Positions 42,501 to 51,268 of a DNA stretch of 64,000 bases are shown piece by piece. The translations under genes were made by a program, and so were the position numbers. The stretch comes from Streptomyces albireticuli. GTDB lineage: Bacteria; Actinomycetota; Actinomycetes; Streptomycetales; Streptomycetaceae. Position 1 is the first letter of the stretch, and each line of letters starts with the position of its first letter. The stretch is from positions 6,782,501-6,846,500 of the forward strand of contig NZ_CP021744.1 in the NCBI RefSeq assembly GCF_002192455.1. The letters are read 5' to 3'. Under the pieces are notes generated by a model. The model ran no database searches, was not told where the DNA came from, and was given only the letters and a program-made list of their open reading frames with translations.

Positions 42501-43153
42501 TTCGGCGGGGTGAGGACCGCCAGCGCCCGGCGGAGGTCCGCGGGCTCGCGGTAGTGGACGCCCGTCATGCCGAGGGCGACGGCCGCGTCCACGTTCTCCC
42601 GCACGTCGTCCACGAACAGGCAGCGGTCCGGGGACACCCCGGCCCGCGCCGCGGCCGTCTCGTAGATCCCGCGGTCCGGCTTGGCGACCCCGAGGCGGGC
42701 GCAGCTCACCACGTGGTCCGCGAGGTCGGGCAGGCCGAGCGCGGCGAGGTCGTCGTCCGGCCACGGTGCCGCGTCGCTGACGATCACGACGGGGACGGAC
42801 GCCCGGACGCGCCGCAGCTGGTCCACGACACACTCGTCGATCCACGAGCCGGCCCCGGCGAACGCCGCGCCCAGCGCGCGGGCCCGCTCCGGTGGCACGC
42901 GGGCCGAGAGGTCGCGGGCTATCGCTTCCGCCCACCGCTCCTTGGCGCTCTCCCCGAGCAGCGGCGGAAGGGTGTGACCGGCGGCGGACGCGCTCTCGGC
43001 GGTGGCCCCTTCCGGGAGCCCCGCGGCGCGCTCCAGCTCCGTGACCCTGGAGGTGTCGTAACGGCGGATCACACCGTCGAGGTCGCAGAGAACGGCGTCG
43101 AAGGGCCGGTCGTCGTGGTGGGCCGGGGTGGTGGTCATCGTCGGCATGGCCAC
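42482..43153 (-). CDS. HAD-superfamily hydrolase
   Basis: Encodes 223 aa with HAD motif I FDAVLCDLDGVIRRYD, motif II PVVIVSDAAPW, motif III GVAKPDRGIYE and motif IV CLFVDDVRENVDAA. The insertion cap (about 40-105) is of helical C1 type. It is a small-molecule phosphatase of unknown substrate. Its 3' end (PPKPGPGR-stop) runs into the tandem repeat array. Start at the first Met (MAMPTM); Met6 is the alternative. Confidence 0.85.
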   Translation of the reverse strand: MAMPTMTTTPAHHDDRPFDAVLCDLDGVIRRYDTSRVTELERAAGLPEGATAESASAAGHTLPPLLGESAKERWAEAIARDLSARVPPERARALGAAFAGAGSWIDECVVDQLRRVRASVPVVIVSDAAPWPDDDLAALGLPDLADHVVSCARLGVAKPDRGIYETAAARAGVSPDRCLFVDDVRENVDAAVALGMTGVHYREPADLRRALAVLTPPKPGPGR

Positions 43154-43254
43154 AGTGTCGCGCCGTAACGGCGGGAAACGGCGGTGGGAGTGGCGGGGCT
43201 CACGTGCGCTCCCGGTCCGGGCGGAGGCCCGTCCGGCGGGGTGGGCGCGGCCGG

Positions 43255-43659
43255 TCAGGACACCCGGCAGGCCTCCGGAGCCCCGTCCACGGCCGGTGCC
43301 GTGGCCGCGATGACCCGGTCCAGCACCGCACGCGCGGCCAGGAGGCCGGCGACGGCGTCGCTGATCCGCTCACGCTCCCGGTACAGCTCGGGAAGCATGT
43401 CCGGACAGGCCGGCGCGGGCAGCTCGCCGACGTCGGCCATGCAGGGCAGGAGCTCGGCGATGGTGGCGGTGCCGAGGCCGGCCGAGAGCAGGGTGCGGAT
43501 GCCCCGGACGGTGTCCACGTCATCCGCGTCGTACTCGCGGTAGCCGCTCGCCCGTCGCCGGGGCGTCAGCAGGCCCTGCTCCTCGTAGTAACGCAGGAGC
43601 CGCTCGCTCACCCCGGTCCGCCGGGACAGTTCACCGATTCGCAAAGCACCGACCGCCAT
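43255..43659 (-). CDS. MerR-family transcriptional regulator
   Basis: Encodes 134 aa. The winged helix reads RIGELSRRTGVSERLLRYYEEQGLLTPRRRASGYREY, with a dimerisation coiled-coil behind it (ELYRERERISDAVAGLLAARAVLDR). One Cys occurs in LLPCMAD and one in ACPD, but no metal-binding cysteine pattern is clear, so it probably senses an organic ligand or oxidative state. Start MAVGALRIGEL at 43659. It diverges from the reductase gene, with a 24-bp palindrome between. Confidence 0.9.
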   Translation of the reverse strand: MAVGALRIGELSRRTGVSERLLRYYEEQGLLTPRRRASGYREYDADDVDTVRGIRTLLSAGLGTATIAELLPCMADVGELPAPACPDMLPELYRERERISDAVAGLLAARAVLDRVIAATAPAVDGAPEACRVS

Positions 43660-43677
43660 GTCGAGTTGACCGTCACC

Positions 43678-43709
43678 TTGACTCTCACATCGATGTGAGA
43701 GTCTAGCTT
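43678..43709 (+). promoter_or_regulatory. MerR-type promoter with perfect 24-bp palindrome
   Basis: A perfect palindrome of 24 bp at 43680-43703 (half-site GACTCTCACATC) lies between TTGACT (-35, 43678-43683) and TAGCTT (-10, 43704-43709), an elongated spacer of about 20 bp, the standard MerR arrangement that needs the activator to untwist DNA. The target ATG at 43717 is only eight bases after the -10 box, so transcription probably starts at or next to the start codon (leaderless). The site is shared with the divergent merR gene, whose start is 19 bases away. Confidence 0.8.
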
Positions 43710-43716
43710 GAGCCGC

Positions 43717-44649
43717 ATGACGAATCACCTCTCGGCCGGTATCCCGGCCGATCTCTCAACAGAGCACGATTACGCACCGGTTACCGTTGTCGGCCTCGGT
43801 CCCATGGGTGTCGCACTCGCCGAGGCGTTTCTGCGCACGGGGCACCCGACGACCGTCTGGAATCGCTCACCCGAAAAGGCCGACGGCCTTGTCGCCCGAG
43901 GCGCGCGGCGCGCCGCCGGCATCACGGAGGCGGTTTCGGCGAGTTCCGTCGTGGTCGTCTGTGTGAAGGATTACGAAGCCCTTTACGGAATCCTCGAACC
44001 GGCGGGGGACGCCCTGGCCGGCCGGGCGCTGGTCAATCTCGCCTCCGGCACCCCGGAACAGGCCCACGAGGCGGTCGCCTGGGCGGCCGCGCGCGGGGCC
44101 GGCTACCTCGACGGGGCGATCATGGTGCCGACGGCGGGGGTGGGCCGCCCCGGTGCGGTCTTCCTCTACAGCGGTTCGCGGGAGGTGTTCGACGCCCACC
44201 GGCCGGCCCTCGCCGCCATGGGCGGCACCACCTATCTGGGTGCCGACCCGAGCCTCGCCGTCCTCCACAACACGGCGCTGCTCGGCCTGATGTACGCGAC
44301 GATCAACGGTTTCCTGCACGCGGCCGCCCTCGTGGGAACCGCCGGTGTCACCGCGACGGAGTTCTCCCGGATCGCGGCCGACTGGTTCCTGCCGGACGTC
44401 GTGACCGGGATGCTGGGTGCCCAGGCCCCGGCACTCGACGAAGGCCGGTACCCGGGTGAGCAGGCCACCATGGAAATGAATCTGACCGCCCTCGACCACA
44501 TTCATCGCACCAGCGCGGAACGGGGCGTCGACACGGAACTCCCGGGTCTGATGAAGTCCCTCGCGGAACGGGCCGTCGGGGCGGGCTTCGGCGCCGACAG
44601 TTACTTCGCCCTCGTCGAACTCCTCAAGAAGCCCGCGCCGCCCCGGTGA
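43717..44649 (+). CDS. NADPH-dependent imine reductase-type oxidoreductase
   Basis: Encodes 310 aa of the 6-phosphogluconate/beta-hydroxyacid dehydrogenase superfamily with the Rossmann motif VVGLGPMGVAL (24-34) and NRSPEKADGL after strand 2. The IRED-like portion is LLGLMYATINGFLHAAALVGTAGV, followed by an all-helical dimer domain (NLTALDHIHRTSAERGVD). It could reduce cyclic imines with NADPH. ATG at 43717 is chosen because the promoter implies a leaderless mRNA; a TTG at 43708 falls inside the -10 box. Confidence 0.85.
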   Translation: MTNHLSAGIPADLSTEHDYAPVTVVGLGPMGVALAEAFLRTGHPTTVWNRSPEKADGLVARGARRAAGITEAVSASSVVVVCVKDYEALYGILEPAGDALAGRALVNLASGTPEQAHEAVAWAAARGAGYLDGAIMVPTAGVGRPGAVFLYSGSREVFDAHRPALAAMGGTTYLGADPSLAVLHNTALLGLMYATINGFLHAAALVGTAGVTATEFSRIAADWFLPDVVTGMLGAQAPALDEGRYPGEQATMEMNLTALDHIHRTSAERGVDTELPGLMKSLAERAVGAGFGADSYFALVELLKKPAPPR

Positions 44650-44669
44650 ATCCGCCGGGTCCGTACGAA

Positions 44670-44706
44670 GGGCGGTGACCGGCCGGGGGATTTCCGGTCA
44701 CCGCCC
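44670..44706. terminator. Bidirectional terminator hairpin
   Basis: Perfect 13-bp stem GGGCGGTGACCGG (44670-44682) paired with 44694-44706 and an 11-base loop, between the convergent reductase (stop 44649) and AhpD-like (stop 44730) genes. Confidence 0.87.
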
Positions 44707-44729
44707 CGAACGGGGTCCCGTCCCCGGCT

Positions 44730-45182
44730 CTACTCGGTGCCGGGGACCTTGCGGGTGGTGACGTTCATCCGGTTCCAGGCGTTCACCGTGAAGATCAGCG
44801 CGATGAGCTGGGCCAGCTCCTTCTCCTCGAAGTGCCGCGCGGCCTCGTCGTAGACGCTGTCCGGCACGCCGGCGGGAAGCAGCGTGACCGCCTCGGTCAG
44901 CGCGAGCGCCGCCCGCTCCTTCGCGGTGTAGAGGCTGGACTCCTCCCAAGCGCTGAGCTGGTAGATCCGCTCCTCGGTCTCGCCCGCCTTACGGGCGTCA
45001 CCCGTGTGGTAATCGATGCAGTACGCGCAACGGTTGACCTGCGAGGCGCGGATCTGGACCAGTTCGAGAAGGACCGGGTCGAGGCCGTCGCGCGCGGCGG
45101 CGTCGAGGGCGAGAACGGCCTTGAAGACCTTGGGAGCAACGGTGGTGAAGTTCATGCGCTGGGGAATCTCGATCGCTGTCAT
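44730..45182 (-). CDS. Carboxymuconolactone decarboxylase/AhpD-like protein
   Basis: Encodes 150 aa. The redox motif is NRCAYCIDYHTGDAR, that is CxxC with the downstream His of AhpD-like peroxidases (Cys51/Cys54 region), and the helical pattern ELAQLIALIFTVNAWNRMNV is typical of the CMD fold. It is probably a thiol-dependent alkylhydroperoxidase in the cytoplasm. Only one CxxC is present, as normal for the family. Start MTAIEIPQRM. Confidence 0.9.
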   Translation of the reverse strand: MTAIEIPQRMNFTTVAPKVFKAVLALDAAARDGLDPVLLELVQIRASQVNRCAYCIDYHTGDARKAGETEERIYQLSAWEESSLYTAKERAALALTEAVTLLPAGVPDSVYDEAARHFEEKELAQLIALIFTVNAWNRMNVTTRKVPGTE

Positions 45183-45550
45183 GACAGAAACTCTAGGAGC
45201 TGAAAAGGTCCGGGGTATGGTGCATTCCCGGGCCGAGATGATGGGTCAATTCCACTGACACCGCCGCGGTGTCCCGCCGCTCCGGCCCCCGGCCCCGGGC
45301 GTCTTCCGGGGGTGTCCCGCGAGCCGCTCGGCGGAGGTGCCGCCCGGCCGCTCCCGCCGCCCGGCCGGGGTCGTCCACCAACCGGAACGCATCCCTCCCA
45401 AGCGGCTCGAACATGCCGCGTGGGCAGTGCGGTTGGTCCGATCACCACACATGCGAGTGATCGTCCGGCGGACGCCACGGCCCCGCGCGCGCACGGCACC
45501 AAGCTTGGCCAGGCGCCCGTGCCGCACCGCGACGTGGAAGGAAGCCACAC
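45183..45550. other. Intergenic region, no gene seen
   Basis: 368 bases between the divergent AhpD-like and GNAT genes. Short open frames occur on both strands but have low-complexity Pro/Arg-rich translations and no ribosome sites. It should contain promoters for both genes. No repeat, operator or RNA element was recognised. Confidence 0.5.
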
Positions 45551-46117
45551 ATGAGCAGCCCGCACATCCTCCTGACCGGCGACCGGCTCGCCCTGGGGGT
45601 GCCCCGCGAGGACACGCTGACCGAGTTCCACAAGTGGGAGAACGACCCGGCGACCATCCTCGGCCGGGGCGATCAGTTCCCCCGCCAGGAGGAGGACCGC
45701 ACCGACGAATGGGAACGCCGGCGCGCGAGCCGGCGGCACGCCCCGTTCGAGATCGTGCGGGTGAAGGACAAACTGCCGGTCGGCCTGACCGTGCTGCACC
45801 TCGACCCCGACGCGCAGACCGCCGAGTTCACGATCGTCCTCGCGCCCGCGCAGCGGGGCAAGCGCTACGCCGAGGAGGCCACCCGGCTCACCCTGGACTG
45901 GGCGTTCCACCTGGGCGCGCTCCGCACGGCCTGGCTGAAGGTGCTCGAACCCAACCGGGCGGCGATCGCCGCGTTCGCGAGCGCGGGCTTCCGGCCCGCC
46001 GGGCGCCTGCGGAAGTCCGGCTTCTGGCTCGGCCAGCGCGTCGACATGCTGCTGATGGACGCCCTTCCCGAGGACTTCCCCGGGCCGTCGGCGATGTGCA
46101 CCGCCCTGGGGAGCTGA
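45551..46117 (+). CDS. GNAT acetyltransferase (RimJ/RimL-like)
   Basis: Encodes 188 aa. Typical GNAT parts are visible: LLTGDRLALGVPREDTLTEFHKWENDP at the N terminus, PVGLTVLHLD, the acyl-CoA loop LAPAQRGKRYAEEATRLTL and VLEPNRAAIAAFASAGF near the C terminus. The CoA loop has QRGKRY in place of R/QxxGxG/A, a modest deviation. GAAGGA precedes the ATG. Substrate unknown. Confidence 0.85.
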   Translation: MSSPHILLTGDRLALGVPREDTLTEFHKWENDPATILGRGDQFPRQEEDRTDEWERRRASRRHAPFEIVRVKDKLPVGLTVLHLDPDAQTAEFTIVLAPAQRGKRYAEEATRLTLDWAFHLGALRTAWLKVLEPNRAAIAAFASAGFRPAGRLRKSGFWLGQRVDMLLMDALPEDFPGPSAMCTALGS

Positions 46118-46130
46118 GGCGGCACACCGC

Positions 46131-46685
46131 TCACCCGGACGCCCCACCCGGCGGAGCCGGGTCGCACGCCAGCCGGGCGTGGGTCTCGACGTCGTAGCGG
46201 ACACCGTCGTAGCGGAGCTTCTGGCGCTGTAGCCCTTCGACGGCGAAGCCGGCGGCTCCGGCGACCCGGCAGGAGGCGCGGTTGCCGACGCGGTGCCCGA
46301 GCTCCAGCCGGAACAGCCCCAGGTCCGCGAACGCCCAGTCCGCCAGCGCCCGGCAGCCGTGGGTCGCCACCCCGCGGCCCCGGGCCGGGGCCGTCGTCCA
46401 GTAGGAGACCCAGCCGACGCCGTGCCGGACGTCGACCGAGCCCACCGTGACGCTGCCCAGCACGGTGTCGCGGCGGTCGACGACCGCGAAGGAGAAGTCC
46501 GAACCGGTGGCCCACCGCTCCGCCCGGTCCGCCAGCCAGCGCCGCGCGTCCGCGGCGGATTCGACGGGCCACGGCAGCTGCCACCGCATGAGGGGCTCGG
46601 CGAACGCCTCCGTCACGGCCGCGACGTCTCCGGCGGCCCAAGGGCGCAACGACAGCCCGGCGGACGCCTCGATGTGTTCCCGCAT
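46131..46685 (-). CDS. GNAT acetyltransferase
   Basis: Encodes 184 aa. The CoA-binding loop is WTTAPARGRGVATHGCRALADWAF, with VGNRASCRVAGAAGF as the C-terminal helix-turn. It converges on another GNAT gene with only 13 bases between stops. The N terminus (LSLRPWAAGDVAAVTEAF) is RimL-like. Probable substrates are small molecules or peptide N termini; unknown here. Confidence 0.86.
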   Translation of the reverse strand: MREHIEASAGLSLRPWAAGDVAAVTEAFAEPLMRWQLPWPVESAADARRWLADRAERWATGSDFSFAVVDRRDTVLGSVTVGSVDVRHGVGWVSYWTTAPARGRGVATHGCRALADWAFADLGLFRLELGHRVGNRASCRVAGAAGFAVEGLQRQKLRYDGVRYDVETHARLACDPAPPGGASG

Positions 46686-46741
46686 GGGAGGGAGTCTCTC
46701 CGGTCACCGGCCCGCCGCGCCACCGAAATAGAATCCCTGCC

Positions 46742-47419
46742 ATGGCGAAACGCAAGGTCCTCCGGCGGGCGAGGAAAATCCTGGGGGAAGAACCCACCCT
46801 CCTGGTGTGGTGCGGAATACGCGGCATTCCCCGGCCCCCGAAGGAGATTCACCGCGCCGCGGGCAAGGGCCGGCTGAAGCCCGGCAGGCACTGGACGTTC
46901 TACCTCGGCGCCGTGCTGTTCTGCGTGGTCGTCGTGCCGTACTTGCTGATGGACCTGCTCTCGCAGAAACTGAACGGCAATCTCGACCGGGACACGCGGC
47001 CGGACGCACGGACTCCCGACCGGCCTACCGCCCCCGCTCCGCACAACGGAGTGTTCGACGGCGACTGGGACCTGACGGCGGGCCAACTGCTGCTGCGCTG
47101 GTACGGAACCTCCCCGAACCGCGCCCGGCTCTTCCTCGCGACCCGCGACCGCGTCTGCTTCGCGGCCTCCCCGCGCCGGCGCGTTCTCCCGCGCAGCGCG
47201 GGCGACGTCCGCCTGGTGACCGAATTCCGGTCCGACGAGGTCCGTATCGAAGCGGAAGCGGGCCAGCCGCGCGGATTCGCCGAATTCCGCCTGCGTTTCA
47301 CCGACGGCTCCTGGCTGAGCCTCGGCAACCTCGCGGACAGCGACGACGCCGACCGCTTCCTCCGCGCGGTGGCCGGCCCGTACCCCGGTCGCCGTCAGGG
47401 CGTCGTGTCCGGAGCCTGA
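46742..47419 (+). CDS. Membrane-anchored protein of unknown function
   Basis: Encodes 225 aa: a basic cytoplasmic N terminus (MAKRKVLRRARKIL), one transmembrane segment (about 52-73, WTFYLGAVLFCVVVVPYLLM), a short linker, and a C-terminal domain with WDLTAGQLLLRWYGTSPNRARLFLATRDRVCFAASPRRR and the later RIEAEAGQPRGFAEFRLRFTDGSWLSL, compatible with a PH-like beta fold. No known domain recognised. It diverges from the GNAT gene over 56 bases. Confidence 0.72.
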   Translation: MAKRKVLRRARKILGEEPTLLVWCGIRGIPRPPKEIHRAAGKGRLKPGRHWTFYLGAVLFCVVVVPYLLMDLLSQKLNGNLDRDTRPDARTPDRPTAPAPHNGVFDGDWDLTAGQLLLRWYGTSPNRARLFLATRDRVCFAASPRRRVLPRSAGDVRLVTEFRSDEVRIEAEAGQPRGFAEFRLRFTDGSWLSLGNLADSDDADRFLRAVAGPYPGRRQGVVSGA

Positions 47420-47441
47420 GCATCGGGGTCCGGGTGGATGC

Positions 47442-48353
47442 TCAGCTCTCTCCCAGCACCTCCCGGATCACATGCCTGGCGTTGCCCGCCATCGCCGGGT
47501 TCGTCTCCCGGTAGTACGGCAGCGCGATCAGCGCCTGCGAGAGCGTCCGCCCCCGGCCGCGCTTCCAGGTCGCGTCGTCCACGCCGAGCGCCTCGCGGAA
47601 GACCTCCCGCGCGTCGGCGGGCAGCAGATTCCACGCCGGGAACAGGTCGCAGGCCGGATCGCCCATGCCCATGCAGCCGAAGTCGATGACCGAGGTCAGC
47701 CTTCCGTCCTCCACCAGGATGTTGCCCGGTATCAGGTCGGCGTGCAGCCACACCGGCGGCCCGTCCCAGTCCGGAGTCCGCAGCGCGTCCTCCCAGACGG
47801 CCTCCGCCGCGTCGCAGTCGACGCCCTCCCGCGGGATCCCGCGCAGCTGCTCGATCGCCGCCCGGGTCTCCGCGTCGAGCGAGCCGAGCGGCCCGCCGCG
47901 GTGGGCCGGCGGCGCCCCCGGCAGGGTGACGCGCCGCATGGCCGCCACGAACCCGGCCAGGTCCCCGGCCAGCGCCACGGGCTCCTCCAACGCCCCCGCC
48001 TCGGGGTTCTCCCCCGGCAGCCACCGGTACACCGACCACGGCCACGGACAGCCCTCGGCCGGCTCGCCGGCCCCGAGCGCCTCGGGAACGGCCGTGGGCA
48101 GCAGGGGAGCGAGGCGGGACAGCCACTCCCGCTCCAGTGCCACGTCCCCGGCCCCGCCCTCCCGCAGCGGCAGCCGTACGACCATGTCGTCACCCAGCCG
48201 GTACATGGCGTTGACCGTGCCGCCGGACGGGAACCGCTCGACCGGGAGCCCCGCCCACCGCGGGAACCGGCCGGCGATCAGCCGCCGTACGAGGTCCTCA
48301 CCGAGTTCTTCACGGAGAGGCGGGTGGCTGGGGCGCGTCTGTCCTGTGCTCAT
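47442..48353 (-). CDS. Aminoglycoside phosphotransferase-family kinase
   Basis: Encodes 303 aa of the APH fold. The Brenner catalytic loop is HADLIPGNIL (about 216-225), followed by the metal-binding TSVIDFGCMGMGDPACDL. The N-terminal lobe includes NAMYRLGDDMVVRLP. It phosphorylates a small molecule using ATP; aminoglycoside resistance is not proven because the family also contains kinases for homoserine, choline and macrolides. It converges on the membrane-anchored protein gene. Confidence 0.88.
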   Translation of the reverse strand: MSTGQTRPSHPPLREELGEDLVRRLIAGRFPRWAGLPVERFPSGGTVNAMYRLGDDMVVRLPLREGGAGDVALEREWLSRLAPLLPTAVPEALGAGEPAEGCPWPWSVYRWLPGENPEAGALEEPVALAGDLAGFVAAMRRVTLPGAPPAHRGGPLGSLDAETRAAIEQLRGIPREGVDCDAAEAVWEDALRTPDWDGPPVWLHADLIPGNILVEDGRLTSVIDFGCMGMGDPACDLFPAWNLLPADAREVFREALGVDDATWKRGRGRTLSQALIALPYYRETNPAMAGNARHVIREVLGES

Positions 48354-48513
48354 GGGCCGTCATCCGACCTCCGAAGGCCTCCGGGCGTCAAACGCGTTTC
48401 CTGGTGACGCGATACGCCCCGGCTTTACCTCAAGTTATGTAGAGGTTCTAGTGTTTTCCTTGAAGGAAGGGCCGGCCCCGCCGACGGGCCGCCGAATCTC
48501 CTGGAGGGCAGCC

Positions 48514-49095
48514 ATGACCGTCTCCACCACCCCCGCCACCGTCTCCGCCGCCGACTTCGCCGCACTGGAGACGCGGGTCCGCCTCCTCTCCGACCGGGCG
48601 GACATCACGGGACTCATCGACGGCTACCTCATGAGCCTGGACACGGTGCCCGCCACCGGCGCCCGGTTCGACGACGCGTGGGCGCGGCGCCTGTTCACCG
48701 AGGACGTGCGGATCACGACACCCGTCGGTGACCACGTGGGCATCGCGGGGCTGGGCGAGTCTCAGCAGGAGACCATGGTGAAGTTCCGGCGCACACAGCA
48801 CATCGGCGCCAACTACATGATCGACCTCGACGGGGACCGCGCGGCGGTGCGCTGGAACGCCCTCATGACACACGTCCACCTCGACGAGACCCAGCGCGCC
48901 CGGGGTGAGGCCGCCGGTGGCCACTTCGACGTCGGCGGCACGTTCACCGGTGAGGTGGTCCGCACGGACGACGGGTGGCGGTTCCGGCGGCTGGAGGTGC
49001 GGATGGCGTGGTCGACGGGCGAGGGGCCGCTGGTGCTCACGCCGAAGGCGGCCGAGACCATGCGGGGGCTCAAGGGCGGTGGCGGCGAGGCGTAG
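48514..49095 (+). CDS. SnoaL-like (NTF2-fold) protein
   Basis: Encodes 193 aa. The NTF2-like cone is suggested by ADITGLIDGYLMSLDTV, DAWARRLFTEDVRITTP, TQHIGANYMIDLDGDRAAVRWNALM and FTGEVVRTDDGWRFRRLEVRM. Members are polyketide cyclases, isomerases, dehydratases or non-catalytic ligand binders. The catalytic Asp/His of SnoaL cannot be assigned by eye. ATG at 48514 is preceded by GGAGGG. It stands alone. Confidence 0.8.
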   Translation: MTVSTTPATVSAADFAALETRVRLLSDRADITGLIDGYLMSLDTVPATGARFDDAWARRLFTEDVRITTPVGDHVGIAGLGESQQETMVKFRRTQHIGANYMIDLDGDRAAVRWNALMTHVHLDETQRARGEAAGGHFDVGGTFTGEVVRTDDGWRFRRLEVRMAWSTGEGPLVLTPKAAETMRGLKGGGGEA

Positions 49096-49114
49096 GGAGT
49101 TCGCGCGCCACGCG

Positions 49115-49141
49115 GCGGCGGGGCCACCCCGGCCCCGCCGC
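49115..49141 (+). terminator. Terminator hairpin after the SnoaL-like gene
   Basis: Perfect 11-bp GC stem (GCGGCGGGGCC at 49115-49125 and its complement at 49131-49141) with an ACCCC loop, 20 bases beyond the stop at 49095. Confidence 0.85.
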
Positions 49142-49314
49142 ACTGGCCGGATCCCATGGGACGCCGTTGCCAGGGGAGTGCGGTGGGCTGGATGATCACC
49201 GGACGTAGCGACGGGAACACGCATGCGGATCCCCGTGGCCGCCGCGGCATGCCCGCACGGCCTGCCGTCCCACGCAAGCGCCCCACCTTCCTACCGCCCG
49301 ACATTGGAGTCTAG

Positions 49315-49809
49315 GTGTCAGCTCGCACTCTCTTCCGCACCCTCACCGTGGCCGCCGCGACCGCGACCCTCGGCGCCGCGCTGATCACGGGCGCGCAGGC
49401 CGCCACCCCCGGTCAGGGCACCGCCGCGCCGGAGCCCGCCCCCTCGGCCGCGGTGAAGCCCGGGGAGGAGAACCCCTTCCTGGGGATCGAACTCCAGGGC
49501 CTGAAGGCCGAGCGGCGGATGATGTACCCGGCGGGCCACCCCGTGGCCTTCTGGGCGCTCGTCCTCGACGAGGAGACCGCCGCGCGGCACTACAGGGGCG
49601 GCCAGTTCTTCGTCTACGCGCCCGCCACCGGCGAGTTCGGCAGCTTCCTCGACACGGACATCGCGGTGCGCACCGTCCGCGACCCCCACCGGGTCGTCAT
49701 CGCCGACAGCGGATTCATGCGCTCCCACCCGCGCGTGGAGGTCCGCTACGGCAACCCCGACCGCCCGAAGCGGGCCTTCACCGTGGCCACGGCGACCATC
49801 TGGATGTGA
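49315..49809 (+). CDS. Small secreted protein of unknown function
   Basis: Encodes 164 aa from a GTG start. Sec signal peptide MSARTLFRTLTVAAATATLG, AQA cleavage near residue 29. The mature protein lacks Cys and has GIELQGLKAERRMMYPAGHPVAFWALVLDEE and RVVIADSGFMRSHPRVEVRYGNP. No family recognised. It has good codon bias. Confidence 0.72.
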   Translation: MSARTLFRTLTVAAATATLGAALITGAQAATPGQGTAAPEPAPSAAVKPGEENPFLGIELQGLKAERRMMYPAGHPVAFWALVLDEETAARHYRGGQFFVYAPATGEFGSFLDTDIAVRTVRDPHRVVIADSGFMRSHPRVEVRYGNPDRPKRAFTVATATIWM

Positions 49810-50053
49810 CCCACGGCCGGGGCCCGGTGCCCCTCGGGCAAGCCTCCCGGCGACGGCCGGGAGGCGCGCGGGGGCACCTCCGGTCACCCCTCACGCATCC
49901 GTCATCAGAGCGGGTGCTCGCCCGTGCGAGTGATATATGGCCGACCGGTGACGGCGAACAGCGGCCGCCGCGCCCCGGCGCGCGACGATGCCCGGGTGGG
50001 GGTTCGTCCGCATCGGCCCCAGCCCATACCGTTTCTCCTTGCGTGGAGGCGCC

Positions 50054-50476
50054 GTGTACACCACCGAGCCAGTCGCCCTGACTCTTCGACCGTCCCCCCA
50101 GGAAGACCAGCTGGCCGAGGACTACGCCAGCGTCCTCGGCACCGTCTCCCGCATCGACCGGGCCGTCCGCGACGGTGCCTGGAACGCCGTCCGCGACGAA
50201 CTCGACCAGCTCATCAGCGCCGCCGAGGACATGTGGTCCACCCTCTCCGAGCCGGACGACGGGGAGGAGAACGGCGACCACGAGCTGTACCAGGCGCCCG
50301 TGACCGTCACCGCCGACCCCGCCACCGTCTGCCGGCTGATCGGTGTCTACGCCGAGCCGCACTCGATCGGCCATGTGCTCCACCCCGCGGACGGCCCGCG
50401 CGGCGCGGAGGGTGACGACCCGTCGCTGCCCGCCCAGGAAGGGGCCCCGGAGGGGCGGTCCGCGAGCTGCCCCTGA
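50054..50476 (+). CDS. Acidic protein of unknown function
   Basis: Encodes 140 aa. The GTG at 50054 is preceded by GGAGG at a four-base spacing, better than the earlier ATG at 49988. The protein is acidic and helical (QLAEDYASVLGTVSRIDRAVRDGAWNAVRDELDQLISAAEDMW), with a loose Ala/Glu/Pro tail. No motif recognised. It lies upstream of a SUKH gene in the same direction, so the pair may be functionally linked. Confidence 0.68.
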   Translation: MYTTEPVALTLRPSPQEDQLAEDYASVLGTVSRIDRAVRDGAWNAVRDELDQLISAAEDMWSTLSEPDDGEENGDHELYQAPVTVTADPATVCRLIGVYAEPHSIGHVLHPADGPRGAEGDDPSLPAQEGAPEGRSASCP

Positions 50477-50602
50477 CCCCCGCGGCCCTTGCCCGGACCC
50501 GCCGCCCTTGACCGCCCTTTGGGGGGTTTCGGGCGGACATGTGTGACATGGTGAAGGGGAACGGCGTCCGGCCTCCCGCCGGCACCGGCGGGAGGGGACG
50601 AC

Positions 50603-51268
50603 ATGAGTGCTGGGACCGCGCGCGAGGGGCGTGAGGGACGTGCGGGCGGGGCGGAGCCGTCCGGGTTCGCCGGCGTCCGCCGCCTGATGCCACCGCACGC
50701 GAACGCGGGGGAGAGCGTCGACTGGGCGGCCGCGGAGCGCACCTGGGGCACCGCGTTCCCCCACGACTACGTCACCTTCATGGCCGAGTACGGCGAAGGC
50801 ACCATCAGCGACTTCCTCTACGTGCTCCAGCCCCTGCCGTCCCCGTACTGGACCGACCCCGACAGCGGCATGCGCGCCGAGACCGGCACCGCCAGAGAGC
50901 TCCTCACGGCGCTGCCCCGCCCGCCCGGCCCCGCCCCGGCCCCGGACCGGGTCATCGCCTGGGGGGTCACCTCCGGCCCCGACCTCCTGTGCTGGCTCAC
51001 CTCGGACCCCGACCCGGACCGCTGGCCCGTCGCCGTCCTCGGCCGGCACACCCCGGCGCGGGTGACGGTGCACGACTGCGGCATGACGGAATTCCTCCGC
51101 CGCCTCTTCCTCGCCGCCTTCGACAAGTGCCCGCTGAGCGGCACCCGGCTCTGGGGCGAGACCGCCCCCAAGTTCCTCCACTGCCGCGAGGAACAGCGGA
51201 TCTGGGACGCGGGCATCGACCCGTGGACCACGGCACCGGACCCCGCGCCCCCACGGCCCGGCACCTGA
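50603..51268 (+). CDS. SMI1/KNR4-like (SUKH) protein
   Basis: Encodes 221 aa. The SUKH pattern is VDWAAAERTWGTAFPHDYVTFMAEYGEGTISDFLYVLQP, then WGVTSGPDLLCWLTSDPDPDRWPV and the C-terminal FLRRLFLAAF. Such domains are common as immunity proteins next to polymorphic toxins, but no toxin gene is adjacent, so here it may be an orphan or a protein-binding adaptor. GGGAGGGG precedes the ATG. Confidence 0.82.
   Translation: MSAGTAREGREGRAGGAEPSGFAGVRRLMPPHANAGESVDWAAAERTWGTAFPHDYVTFMAEYGEGTISDFLYVLQPLPSPYWTDPDSGMRAETGTARELLTALPRPPGPAPAPDRVIAWGVTSGPDLLCWLTSDPDPDRWPVAVLGRHTPARVTVHDCGMTEFLRRLFLAAFDKCPLSGTRLWGETAPKFLHCREEQRIWDAGIDPWTTAPDPAPPRPGT

Noticed and set aside
45183..45550. Short frames between the AhpD-like and GNAT genes
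   Set aside because: Low-complexity translations and no ribosome sites.
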